From: Nitrospirota bacterium
Lineage (GTDB): Bacteria > Nitrospirota > Nitrospiria > Nitrospirales > UBA8639
Length of the DNA stretch: 64,000 nt
Assembly (NCBI GenBank): GCA_027623995.1
Contig: JAQBUF010000002.1
Coordinates: forward strand, 1-64,000
Direction: 5' to 3'
Both the position numbers and the translations under genes were made by a program. Position 1 is the stretch's first letter, and every line of letters starts with the position of its first letter. Below the pieces are notes generated by a model. The model saw only the letters and a program-made list of their open reading frames with translations. It made no database searches and was not told the origin of the DNA. Shown here in pieces: positions 9,779 through 17,681 of the stretch.

Positions 9779-10364
9779 AGCCTATCCCTTCATACAAGCA
9801 AAAAGAGTTCCCCTCCTCTTCGAAAAAGAGAAGAATCCCTAATGCGGTGAAAAAAATGAAAAAAGGTTTTTTGGGAACGCAAAAAGAGGAGGACTCACTC
9901 GGCGTTATTAAAAATAAATAGGAACTCAGGGGTATTTGTCAAACAAAAATCCATTATTGGTGGAAATTTAGCAACCTCAACCATCCCTTTTCACAATAAA
10001 TCCACAAAAGCATACGAAGTGTTTTAGGAAATATTTACACCTTTAAAGTAAAACTTTTCATGGTTACATTTAAGCATTTCATGTTCGCGTTTCACGAGAA
10101 CCTCAAAATTATTCTTGTGCGGCTTACTCAAAATGGAGATCATCAAAATTATTAATCAGCCAGTTTGTTCCCGCTCACTTCGCCCGGTTTCACAGTGAGA
10201 TCGCCAGGTTGCATTAAAAGAAGAGCAGGTGCTAATATCCGCCTTTAATTCCTGCCCCTATTGGTGTGACCTTCCGATGTCTCCCTTAGGTAGGAATACG
10301 AATAATCCACGAGAAGAGCAAAAAATATGGCTTGTGAACGTCATGTTTCGCAAGGAGGAGTTTG
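9779..10364. other. Divergent intergenic region without a recognisable gene
   Basis: About 585 bases lie between metK (minus) and the stress-protein operon (plus). They are A/T-rich with scattered short repeats. I see no convincing coding frame, riboswitch fold or tRNA. It must hold the promoters of both operons, but I could not pick them with confidence. The ribosome site of the downstream gene (AAGGAGGAG, 10352-10360) is very strong. Confidence 0.5.
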
Positions 10365-12422
10365 ATGTATAAAACCATCTATATTCCAGTCGATAATTCT
10401 GACCATTCCAATATGGCCGTCGATCTGGGTGTGAGTCTGGCAAAAGAATTTGGGTCTAAAATAGTCGGCAGTCATGTGTATGCAGCCAAAATGCATGACA
10501 AGCGCTTTAAGCAAATGGAGGCCGGTCTTCCAGAAGAATACCACGACGAAAAAGAACTCGATCGACAACGCCAGATTCATGACTCCCTCATCACGAGGGG
10601 GCTACAAATCATCACAGACTCCTACCTCGACTATGTTGATAAAAAATGCACAGAAGCGAACCTCCCCTTGGAGCGTCGTTCATTAGAAGGGCGGAACTGG
10701 AAAGTCCTTGCTGAAGATATTAATACCAATAATTATGACCTCACGATCATGGGCGGCCTCGGAGTTGGTGCGGTTAAAGACTCCGTGATTGGCAGCAATA
10801 CGGAACGTGTGCTGAGGCGAGTTCGCAATTCAGACATGTTCATCGTCAAAGACCTCAAGCCCATGAATGGTGGAAAGATCGTGGTGGCGGTTGACGGGAG
10901 TCCCTATTCCTTTGGCGGACTCAAAACGGGCTTAGCTCTTGGAAAGGCATTAAACAAACCTGTTGAAGCCATCTCAGCGTTTGACCCCTATTTCCACTAT
11001 GCCGCATTCCACAGTATTTCCGGCGTCCTGAATGAAGAAGCTGGGAAAGTCTTCCGCTTTAAGGAACAAGAAAAGCTTCACGAGGAAGTGATTGATAGCG
11101 GATTGGCCAAAATCTACCAATCCCACTTAGATATTTCTCGGGAAATTGCACAAGAAGAAGGTTCCGACATCAAAACGACATTGCTGGACGGCAAAGCCTT
11201 TGAAAAGGTCTTACAATACGTGCGCAAAGAACAGCCCTGGCTTCTCATTGTTGGCCGAATTGGCGTCCATAGCGATGATGATATGGATATTGGGAGCAAC
11301 ACGGAGAATCTCCTGAGAGCTGCGTCCTGTAATGTGCTCATCTCAAACCAAAAATTTGTTCCGCCCATTGACACCCAAGCCGAATACACCATGGCCTGGA
11401 CGGAAGAAGCGCTGTTCCGCATGGAAAGGATTCCTGTCTTTGCCAGAGGTGTCGCCAAGACCGCCATTCATCGCTATGCCATTGAAAAAGGGCATACCAT
11501 TATTAGCAATTCCGTTGTCGATGATGCCGTTGGTGATATCCTCCCCAAAGGCGCCATGGATGCCATGAGAACCTTAGGCGGACAATTAGACGAAGCCGGT
11601 ATTGATCGCAATAAAATGCAAGCTGATGATTCGGTGGCCACTGACATCATGGGCTCGACCTTGAGTGGAATGGTGAACCAAATCGTCGAAGAAAAACCAA
11701 CAAATATTTCCCCAGCCCTAAGTCCTGGGAACCAGAACTATATTGATCGGATGTCCAGGCAATATTACGTGTGTAATGGATGCGGGTATATTGGGAAGGG
11801 TGACCACCCTGTGAAATGTCCAGTGTGCGCTGGAGCCGGAGAAGATTTTCGAGCTGTTGATAAAACCATTTTTGAGGCAGCCGCGAAAGCCGAGGGCGGC
11901 CTAGAAACCCAAGTCGCCTATGATGACATCCCCATGCAATGGACCAAAGATGCGAAAGAAGCCATCCGTGCCGTACCTGCAGGATTCCAACGCCGACGAG
12001 CCAAAGCCAAAATTGAGAAAACGGCTCGTAAACTTGGAATGACTACCATTACGCTTGAATACTCTAAAGACATAATTCAAGAAGCTGCGGATGAAGACTA
12101 TACGCCCATCTTTGCAAATAAAGAATCAGAACCTCAGGTGGCGTCCGGTGGAAATGGAGACACAAAACCCATGGAAGAATCTTCACCATATACTTGGGAC
12201 CCTGAAGCATTAAAGCGCGTGGAACGTGCGCCAGAAGGGTTCATGCGAGATTGCACCAAAGCGCTCATCATCCAGCATGCAGAAAAATTGGGAACCACGA
12301 TGATTACGCTTGAAGTCGCCAATGAAGGAATCGAACAGGCCAAACATACGATGGAAGAAGCCATGAAAACCGGAAACGTCAAGGATATCATTGCTAAACT
12401 CACCGGCGCCGGCGCCCAATAG
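10365..12422 (+). CDS. Double universal-stress-protein / rubredoxin-like / triple PCP_red-like fusion protein
   Basis: This is a protein of about 685 residues. Residues 3-163 and 170-328 are two Usp domains. Both keep an ATP-binding-like G-rich loop (GGLGVGAVKDSVIGSNTERV and VGRIGVHSDDDMDIGSNTEN). Residues 345-392, 525-575 and 611-662 are three related segments of the form W-x-A-x-R-x-P-x-F-R-K-IE-A-G-T-IT. They resemble the PCP_red domain found at the C-terminus of protochlorophyllide reductase subunit B. Between the first and second, CNGCGY and CPVC (468-491) form a rubredoxin-like metal knuckle. The start is ATG 10365 behind AAGGAGGAG. The gene is 14 bases before a radical SAM gene carrying a fourth such segment. 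I infer a nucleotide- and metal-binding partner of that enzyme, possibly acting on a tetrapyrrole or in stress response. Confidence 0.85.
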   Translation: MYKTIYIPVDNSDHSNMAVDLGVSLAKEFGSKIVGSHVYAAKMHDKRFKQMEAGLPEEYHDEKELDRQRQIHDSLITRGLQIITDSYLDYVDKKCTEANLPLERRSLEGRNWKVLAEDINTNNYDLTIMGGLGVGAVKDSVIGSNTERVLRRVRNSDMFIVKDLKPMNGGKIVVAVDGSPYSFGGLKTGLALGKALNKPVEAISAFDPYFHYAAFHSISGVLNEEAGKVFRFKEQEKLHEEVIDSGLAKIYQSHLDISREIAQEEGSDIKTTLLDGKAFEKVLQYVRKEQPWLLIVGRIGVHSDDDMDIGSNTENLLRAASCNVLISNQKFVPPIDTQAEYTMAWTEEALFRMERIPVFARGVAKTAIHRYAIEKGHTIISNSVVDDAVGDILPKGAMDAMRTLGGQLDEAGIDRNKMQADDSVATDIMGSTLSGMVNQIVEEKPTNISPALSPGNQNYIDRMSRQYYVCNGCGYIGKGDHPVKCPVCAGAGEDFRAVDKTIFEAAAKAEGGLETQVAYDDIPMQWTKDAKEAIRAVPAGFQRRRAKAKIEKTARKLGMTTITLEYSKDIIQEAADEDYTPIFANKESEPQVASGGNGDTKPMEESSPYTWDPEALKRVERAPEGFMRDCTKALIIQHAEKLGTTMITLEVANEGIEQAKHTMEEAMKTGNVKDIIAKLTGAGAQ

Positions 12423-12436
12423 GGAGCCAGCCACCC

Positions 12437-13810
12437 ATGGGTAAATCACTTCCAATCTTCAACTTCGATCAACTTGGTCAAAAGCTCGAGCTTTTAAAAA
12501 GCCAAGTGACCGGCTTTACTTCACCATCTGGACCAGGCGACGGGCGAACTGTCGATGACTTCAAGCCATATCTCGTCGCGTTAAACCTCACCAAGCGCTG
12601 CAACCTGAAATGTGAGCATTGCTACCTCGATGCCACCACCAAAGCTGGCGGAGGATCCGATGAACTTTCCACTGAAGAATGCTACCGTTTAATTGATCAA
12701 ATTGCCGAAGTCAACAAGGGTTGCTTGCTAGTGATCACCGGTGGCGAACCCCTCGTTCGACCGGATATTCTTGATATTGCCCGCCATGCCGTCGGCTTAG
12801 GGTTCATGGTCGTGTTTGGGACCAATGGAATGCTGATCAATGATCGCCTAGCCAAAGAACTGGTGGAAATCGGCGTCATGGGAATGGGCATTAGCATTGA
12901 TTCGCTTGATCCACAAAAACATGATTCCTTCCGTGGTGTTGCCGGGGCATGGGATTCTGCAGTCGCGGGCATTGAAGCCTGTAAGCGCAATGGTCTTCAA
13001 TTCCAAGTGCATTTCAGCGCACAACCCATGAACTACCAAGAACTACCTGAGGTCATCGATTGGGCACATGAGCTCGGGGCAAAAGTGCTTAATGTCTTTT
13101 TCATGGTGTGCACCGGACGCGGGGAAGAACTGACCGACATCACACCAGAACAATACGAAGATGTTCTTGGCTTTTTAATTGACACACAAGATAAATACCA
13201 GGACATGCTAGTACGCGCTCGGTGTGCCCCACATTTTAAGCGACTGGCCTATGAAAAAGATCCCAATTCCCCAATCACCAAAGCCCAGGGCTATATGGGT
13301 GGCGGTTGTTTGGCAGGAACCAATTATGCGCGGGTGACACCGAATGGTGATCTCACCCCCTGCCCCTACATGCCACTCTCTGCTGGAAATATCCGCGATA
13401 CCAGCTTTGTGGACTTGTGGGAAAAGTCTGAAGTCTTTAACTCCTTCCGATACCCTCACTTGAAGGGCAAATGTGGAGATTGTGAATATAGTGAAATCTG
13501 TGGCGGTTGCCGTGCCCGACCCTATGTCGATCATGGTGACCATATGGACGAAGATGAGTGGTGCCTCTACACCCCCCAAGGCGGAGAAAAAATCCAAGTC
13601 GCCTTTAACCTTGACGAAGATTCGTCTGTGGAATGGGACGAAGCCTCAGAAACCAGATTAAATCGGATTCCCTACTTCCTTCGGGCCATGGTTAAAAAAG
13701 GCGTGGAACGCCATGCCAAAGAACACGATATCTCGATCGTCACCATTGAACTCATGGAAGAACTTCGCCAAAAACGTTTTGGAAACGAAAAGCCCGTGTT
13801 TAAGTTCTAA
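12437..13810 (+). CDS. NirJ/AhbD-like radical SAM/SPASM protein with C-terminal PCP_red-like domain
   Basis: This 457-residue protein has the radical SAM cluster motif CNLKCEHC at residues 55-62 and the SAM-binding TGGEPL at 101. A cysteine-rich C-terminal SPASM region includes CGDCEYSEICGGCRARPY, followed by EDEWC. That last pattern is close to the tetrapyrrole-modifying enzymes NirJ, AhbC and AhbD. Residues 398-446 (VEWDEASETRLNRIPYFLRA onward) are a PCP_red-like domain matching those of the upstream protein. It is co-transcribed with its neighbours: 14 bases after the Usp fusion, and sharing one base with the next gene (TAATG). The substrate is unknown; a heme-like or other tetrapyrrole is inferred from both the SPASM pattern and the PCP_red domain. 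Confidence 0.88.
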   Translation: MGKSLPIFNFDQLGQKLELLKSQVTGFTSPSGPGDGRTVDDFKPYLVALNLTKRCNLKCEHCYLDATTKAGGGSDELSTEECYRLIDQIAEVNKGCLLVITGGEPLVRPDILDIARHAVGLGFMVVFGTNGMLINDRLAKELVEIGVMGMGISIDSLDPQKHDSFRGVAGAWDSAVAGIEACKRNGLQFQVHFSAQPMNYQELPEVIDWAHELGAKVLNVFFMVCTGRGEELTDITPEQYEDVLGFLIDTQDKYQDMLVRARCAPHFKRLAYEKDPNSPITKAQGYMGGGCLAGTNYARVTPNGDLTPCPYMPLSAGNIRDTSFVDLWEKSEVFNSFRYPHLKGKCGDCEYSEICGGCRARPYVDHGDHMDEDEWCLYTPQGGEKIQVAFNLDEDSSVEWDEASETRLNRIPYFLRAMVKKGVERHAKEHDISIVTIELMEELRQKRFGNEKPVFKF

Positions 13811-14337
13811 TGAACGTCCTCCAAGAAGTATTCCTCGATCTCAATAAATTACTTCCGATCCTGAATCATTGGCTACATTTGATGTCCGCCATTGTGTGGA
13901 TTGGGGGATTAGCTTTTCTCGTCATGGCCGTCACACCTGGCCTCAAAGCCTCTGTCCCTCGTGAATACATCAAGCCAATTTGCGATACGTTCTACAAGCA
14001 GTATCGCAAGATCGTAGGCATGCTCATGGTCGTCATTCTGTTTACCGGAGGTCTCAACCTACACTACGTGGGCGAACTGATGGAAATGCAGACCGGCGAA
14101 GGCATTTCCCATAACGCCAAGTACTTGACCATCTTTTTCATCAAACTGGTGTTAGTGCTTGGGATTTTGACCCTCTATCTCTATACCGTCATTTTTCGAA
14201 TTGAACCCACAGGGGAAGAGACCGCAGACGAAAAAGAAGAGCAAACCCTGGAGCCCATCCCCTTTCAACGCAGTGCGCTATGGCTGGGGGTTTTTATCAT
14301 TCTTTGTGCGGCCGCCCTCAAACACCTGCACTATTAG
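13810..14337 (+). CDS. CopD/HemJ-like small integral membrane protein
   Basis: This 175-residue protein has about four hydrophobic segments. The first carries HWLHLMSAIVWIGGLAF, which resembles the CopD family and is generally similar to HemJ-type membrane proteins with a His-rich first helix. A charged acidic loop (EPTGEETADEKEEQ) separates the third and fourth segments, and the protein ends KHLHY. Its start codon overlaps the stop of the radical SAM gene (TAATG), so translation is probably coupled. It could bind heme through membrane histidines and act as the membrane partner of the two soluble proteins. That function is inference; the family match is weak to moderate. Confidence 0.75.
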   Translation: MNVLQEVFLDLNKLLPILNHWLHLMSAIVWIGGLAFLVMAVTPGLKASVPREYIKPICDTFYKQYRKIVGMLMVVILFTGGLNLHYVGELMEMQTGEGISHNAKYLTIFFIKLVLVLGILTLYLYTVIFRIEPTGEETADEKEEQTLEPIPFQRSALWLGVFIILCAAALKHLHY

Positions 14338-14526
14338 ATACCCACGCTCCTCATTCTAATCCTGCTCTGACGACTCTCCCCGTCAAGAGGTCTTCTTCGC
14401 AGACGATCACAGTTCACGAACGAAAATGGCATCATGATCTTCTTGTTCTACTTTAAGCCACCATGGTAGTGTCTCGACTACAAATTCATCTGACACACAA
14501 CGTTCTTTTCATGCTCCTTTTGCCTT

Positions 14527-15894
14527 ATGCCTCAAAAAACACCTAAACTCGTTCGCCAAGCACCCCTTCCAAAAATTTCATTTGGTGACACGCCAATTGT
14601 CGCCATTATTGGAAGACCAAATGTGGGAAAATCCACATTCTTCAACCGAGTACTTGGAAGACGAAGTGCGATCGTCGATGACATGCCCGGTGTCACCCGT
14701 GACCGAATCATGGCCGAATGCTCATATCAAGGACGGCGCTTCCACCTCGTCGATACCGGGGGATTGGATCTCACCTCTTCCGAAGCCATGGAAAGCCTCA
14801 TTCGCATTCAATCTCAAGCCGCCATTGCAGAAGCCAATATTCTCGTAGTCATTATGGACGGACGAGCAGGGCTCAACCCACTGGATCAAGAAATTGCTGA
14901 GCTCCTCAGAGATGTGAACAAACCAACGTTTTACGCCATCAATAAAATTGACACGCCTAAGGCAGACCCACTCATGGCCGATTTTTATCAATTGGGAAAA
15001 GATCAGTTGTTCCCCATGTCGGCTGAACACGGAACAGGTGTCGATGAATTACTTGAAGCGTTTTTACCTCTTCTCCCCCACGAACTCGAAGAGGAAAAGC
15101 CTGAATACCCACGAGTCGCCGTCGTAGGCCGACCCAATGTTGGGAAGTCGACCTTAGTCAATTTGGTATTTGGTGAAGAACGTGTCGTCGTCAGCGACGT
15201 CCCTGGTACCACCAGAGACCCTGTCGATACCCATATTGAATTTCAGGGCCACCCATTAGTCCTCACCGATACCGCAGGAATTCGTCGGCGTGGACGAATT
15301 GATCCAGGGATCGAAGGCTATAGTTTGGGAAGAACCCTCAAAGCCCTTGGACGGTCTGACATTGCCATTCTCATATTAGACGGTGAGGAAGGTGCCACTG
15401 AGCAAGACACGAAAATCGCCGGACTGATTCTAAAACAAGGACGAGGCTGCATCCTCCTAGTGAATAAATGGGACCTTCAAAAGCATGATCCAGAGGCTCT
15501 CGCCAAGTACTCCAAGGAACTTCATCGACGATTTCCATTTTTCGCCTTTGTGCCAAAAATTTTTGGTTCTGCGCTCAATACATCTGTCCTCGATAAACTC
15601 TTTCCCCTGATTGAAAGTGTCATGGAGGCATTTTCATACCGCGTGCCAACAGGAAAGCTCAACCAATTTCTGCAAAAAGCCATCGAAGACAATCCTCTTC
15701 CGAGCAAAAGACGAACTCCTCTCAAGTCCGTCTTCATGACACAGGTCGCCATCAAACCTCCCACCTTTGCCTTGTTTGTGGGGAGAGCCGTTGAGGTCCC
15801 AACCTTCTATATTCGTTATCTCGAAAACCGCTTACGCGACATGTTTGGATTCGAAGGAACCCCGATTCGAATTTTGGTGAGACAGAAAAAGTAG
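14527..15894 (+). CDS. der: Ribosome-assembly GTPase Der (EngA)
   Basis: This 455-residue protein has two tandem GTPase domains, each with a GRPNVGKST P-loop (near residues 29 and 201), DTGG or DTAG, and NKID or NKWD. A C-terminal KH-like domain follows. This is the standard architecture of Der, which matures the 50S subunit. ATG 14527 has only a weak ribosome site. The 189 bases before it show nothing certain. A strong hairpin follows the stop codon directly. Confidence 0.96.
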   Translation: MPQKTPKLVRQAPLPKISFGDTPIVAIIGRPNVGKSTFFNRVLGRRSAIVDDMPGVTRDRIMAECSYQGRRFHLVDTGGLDLTSSEAMESLIRIQSQAAIAEANILVVIMDGRAGLNPLDQEIAELLRDVNKPTFYAINKIDTPKADPLMADFYQLGKDQLFPMSAEHGTGVDELLEAFLPLLPHELEEEKPEYPRVAVVGRPNVGKSTLVNLVFGEERVVVSDVPGTTRDPVDTHIEFQGHPLVLTDTAGIRRRGRIDPGIEGYSLGRTLKALGRSDIAILILDGEEGATEQDTKIAGLILKQGRGCILLVNKWDLQKHDPEALAKYSKELHRRFPFFAFVPKIFGSALNTSVLDKLFPLIESVMEAFSYRVPTGKLNQFLQKAIEDNPLPSKRRTPLKSVFMTQVAIKPPTFALFVGRAVEVPTFYIRYLENRLRDMFGFEGTPIRILVRQKK

Positions 15895-15896
15895 GT

Positions 15897-15939
15897 AATC
15901 TAGATGCGACAGTTTGCTGTCAAACTTTCGCACTAGATT
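15897..15939 (+). terminator. Long hairpin after der
   Basis: AATCTAG-TGCGA-AGTTTG pairs with CAAACT-TCGCA-CTAGATT around a CTGT loop, with two single mismatches. The hairpin starts two bases after the der stop codon. No long T-run follows, so it may be an mRNA 3'-stabilising structure or a Rho-type end rather than a classical terminator. Confidence 0.55.
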
Positions 15940-15958
15940 ATTTACAAGAAATATTTAG

Positions 15959-16505
15959 ATGCAGGGTTTCGTCCCCGCGCGACGAGTCACTTTTGTTTCG
16001 GCAAAAGTGACCAAAACCATTTCCGCCCGTCTGCGGCCTTCCAGAGAATGGTGGAAAAACTCACCATTCTCTTCCAGGTTCCTCCGCCTACGCCCCGAAT
16101 CAAGATGGCGAGAGAACTCGCTGCGCTCAAACAGCTCTCGCCGAAAAGTCGATTCGGGGCTTCGTCTCCGCCGCAGCCGAAGGCGGTGATGCCCACCGAA
16201 TTAAATATCCTCAATTGGCTTGGATCATTCCAAATAAGATTTGTTTCTGTCTCTACTTCTTCTCCTGCCCTGGGCGCGGCTGGGCCGCCGCCCCGAATCC
16301 TACCTCTCGCGAGAGCTGTCTGAGCGGAAAGGTGGCCTTGCATCTTGCGGCGAGTTTCCTCGCCATCCTGATTCGGGGCGGTGGACCAGGAACCCCGGAG
16401 AGCTTGCTTCCGAGTAAGGTTGGAGGGGCCGCGCACGGGCAGAAATGGTTTTTCCTCCTTTTGCCGAAACAAAAGGAGGTCGTCTGCTGGGACGAAACCC
16501 TGCAT
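15959..16505. repeat. ~550-bp imperfect palindrome (two nested pairs of inverted arms)
   Basis: The outer arm starting ATGCAGGGTTTCGTCCC (15959) returns inverted, ending at 16505. Similarity extends about 70 bases and includes the TTTTGTTTCGGCAAAA hairpin. An inner arm, 16091-16122, returns inverted at 16349-16380 with 28 of 32 matches. The whole block lies between der and a toxin-antitoxin pair. Long open frames on both strands here are by-products of the repeat. There is no transposase gene. It is probably a pair of interspersed repeats inserted head to head. Confidence 0.75.
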
Positions 16506-16610
16506 GAAATTGATAGGCTTGCCCACCTGCCAATCTACCCTGAGTACAGATGAGATTCTCTTGCCTCCCCTCCGGTCCCTTGTTACAGTATCCGATGAGG
16601 AGAATCAGTT

Positions 16611-16835
16611 ATGACAAAAGCTATTGAAACAGCGGTGAAGCTTCTCGAGTCTTTACCTGAAACCACCCAGGAAAGTTTGGTTAAAGAATTACGTCGTCTC
16701 GCCCTAGAAGCGCAGGATGAAGCCCAATGGGATACCGCTCTCGCTAACCCCAAGGGGCTAGAGGCAGCGGCGAAACAGGCCCATGCGGATATTGCGCAAG
16801 GACAGGCCACGGATATGGATTACGAGAAGTTGTGA
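16611..16835 (+). CDS. Antitoxin of a type II toxin-antitoxin pair
   Basis: This 74-residue protein is acidic, helical and Ala/Glu-rich, without a recognised DNA-binding motif. It sits directly before, and overlaps by four bases, a RelE/ParE-fold toxin gene (TTGTGA junction). The arrangement, sizes and overlap are those of type II antitoxins, which bind and silence the toxin and repress their own promoter. The preceding GAGGAGAATCAGTT gives a good ribosome site. A Phd/ParD-like family cannot be named with certainty. The pair is bracketed by related repeats, which suggests acquisition as a cassette. Confidence 0.75.
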   Translation: MTKAIETAVKLLESLPETTQESLVKELRRLALEAQDEAQWDTALANPKGLEAAAKQAHADIAQGQATDMDYEKL

Positions 16836-17092
16836 AGTCCCAGACTCTTCCCAAGTTCTGGGATTCCTACGCCCGGCTACCTGAAGAGGCGAAGCAAGCG
16901 GCACGCAAGGCCTTTCACCTTTGGCGAAACACCCCCTTCCACCCCTCCCTACACTTTAAATGCGTCAACCGTAAAGAGGGTATTTGGTCCGCACGCATCA
17001 CCATAGGATACCGAGCACTTGGCATTCTCGACGGTGACACGATCACATGGTTTTGGATCGGAAACCATCAAGACTACGAACGACGTTTTTGA
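16832..17092 (+). CDS. RelE/ParE-superfamily toxin
   Basis: This 86-residue basic protein with a GTG start overlaps the antitoxin gene by four bases. The C-terminal half, WSARITIGYRALG followed by TITWFWIGNHQDYERRF, is the core beta-sheet pattern of RelE/ParE/HigB-like toxins. Conserved Arg and a Tyr/Trp-rich end are present. Members either cleave ribosome-bound mRNA or poison gyrase; the sequence alone does not tell which. Length and all core strands look intact, so it is likely functional. Confidence 0.82.
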   Translation: MKSQTLPKFWDSYARLPEEAKQAARKAFHLWRNTPFHPSLHFKCVNRKEGIWSARITIGYRALGILDGDTITWFWIGNHQDYERRF

Positions 17093-17119
17093 AATAAGAA
17101 ACTTCTCCACAGAGAATGT

Positions 17120-17195
17120 TGGGAAAAGCCGCCAGCGGCGTTCTCTGGCTTTGCCGAAACAAAAGGAAGTCGTCTGCAGGGGTGAAACCCTGCTT
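17120..17195. repeat. Third copy of the palindrome-arm repeat
   Basis: GGCTTTGCCGAAACAAAAGG, then GTCGTCTGCAGGGGTGAAAC and CCTGC, match the right outer arm of the upstream palindrome (16460-16505) in the same orientation. It lies just after the toxin gene, so the toxin-antitoxin pair is flanked by two direct copies. Confidence 0.7.
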
Positions 17196-17246
17196 AAAAA
17201 TAAATCTTGTGAAGATTCAAATAGGCAAGACACCAACGTCCTTACC

Positions 17247-17666
17247 TCATGGATGACACAAGGTCGAGACTTGGGCGTTTGACCAGCGGGCGTTAAAACA
17301 TGGTCTTGATATCGTGGTCGAGTATGTTTTCCATTTACCCTTTTTCGTATTGTACCCTTCCACTTGAAATTTAAAGACCGTATCCCAATGGACTTCAACT
17401 TCAGCCTGAGGGTCATGCACGATGACGGTTTTATAATCGCATGGATTTTTCCCATCACTGGTATTACTTTTCCGTCTCCAGCAAAATTTCCACTTGGAAA
17501 TCTCATTCATATCATGATGACTCCAAAAAATTGTCACAGTTGACCAAGAGGTATCTTTCCAAGCCGAACTGCCACTCCACCACCAATACCCAGCCAGAGC
17601 TGGATTGATGAAGAGAGACAAAATAAATATCGAAGTTGTCACGATCAAAATCTTTTTCTTAGTCAT
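17247..17666 (-). CDS. Small secreted protein of unknown function
   Basis: This is a 139-residue protein with a clear signal peptide: MTKKK followed by a hydrophobic stretch and cleavage after ALA near residue 25. The mature part starts GYWWWSGSSAWKD and is rich in Trp, Lys and Ser, with four cysteines (two near residues 62 and 76, two near the C-terminus) that could form disulfides in the periplasm. GAGGGGGAG precedes ATG 17666. It lies 15 bases after an M20 peptidase gene on the same strand, probably as the last gene of that operon. I recognise no family. Confidence 0.65.
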   Translation of the reverse strand: MTKKKILIVTTSIFILSLFINPALAGYWWWSGSSAWKDTSWSTVTIFWSHHDMNEISKWKFCWRRKSNTSDGKNPCDYKTVIVHDPQAEVEVHWDTVFKFQVEGYNTKKGKWKTYSTTISRPCFNARWSNAQVSTLCHP

Positions 17667-17681
17667 GGTTACTCCCCCTCT

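Noticed and set aside
9779..10364. Possible SAM or SAH riboswitch upstream of metK-ahcY
   Set aside because: I could not find the conserved core or a paired terminator and anti-terminator; the idea is not supported by the sequence.
15959..16553. Several open frames of 76-179 codons on both strands between der and the toxin-antitoxin pair
   Set aside because: They fall inside the imperfect palindrome; composition follows the repeat and none has a ribosome site or known domain.
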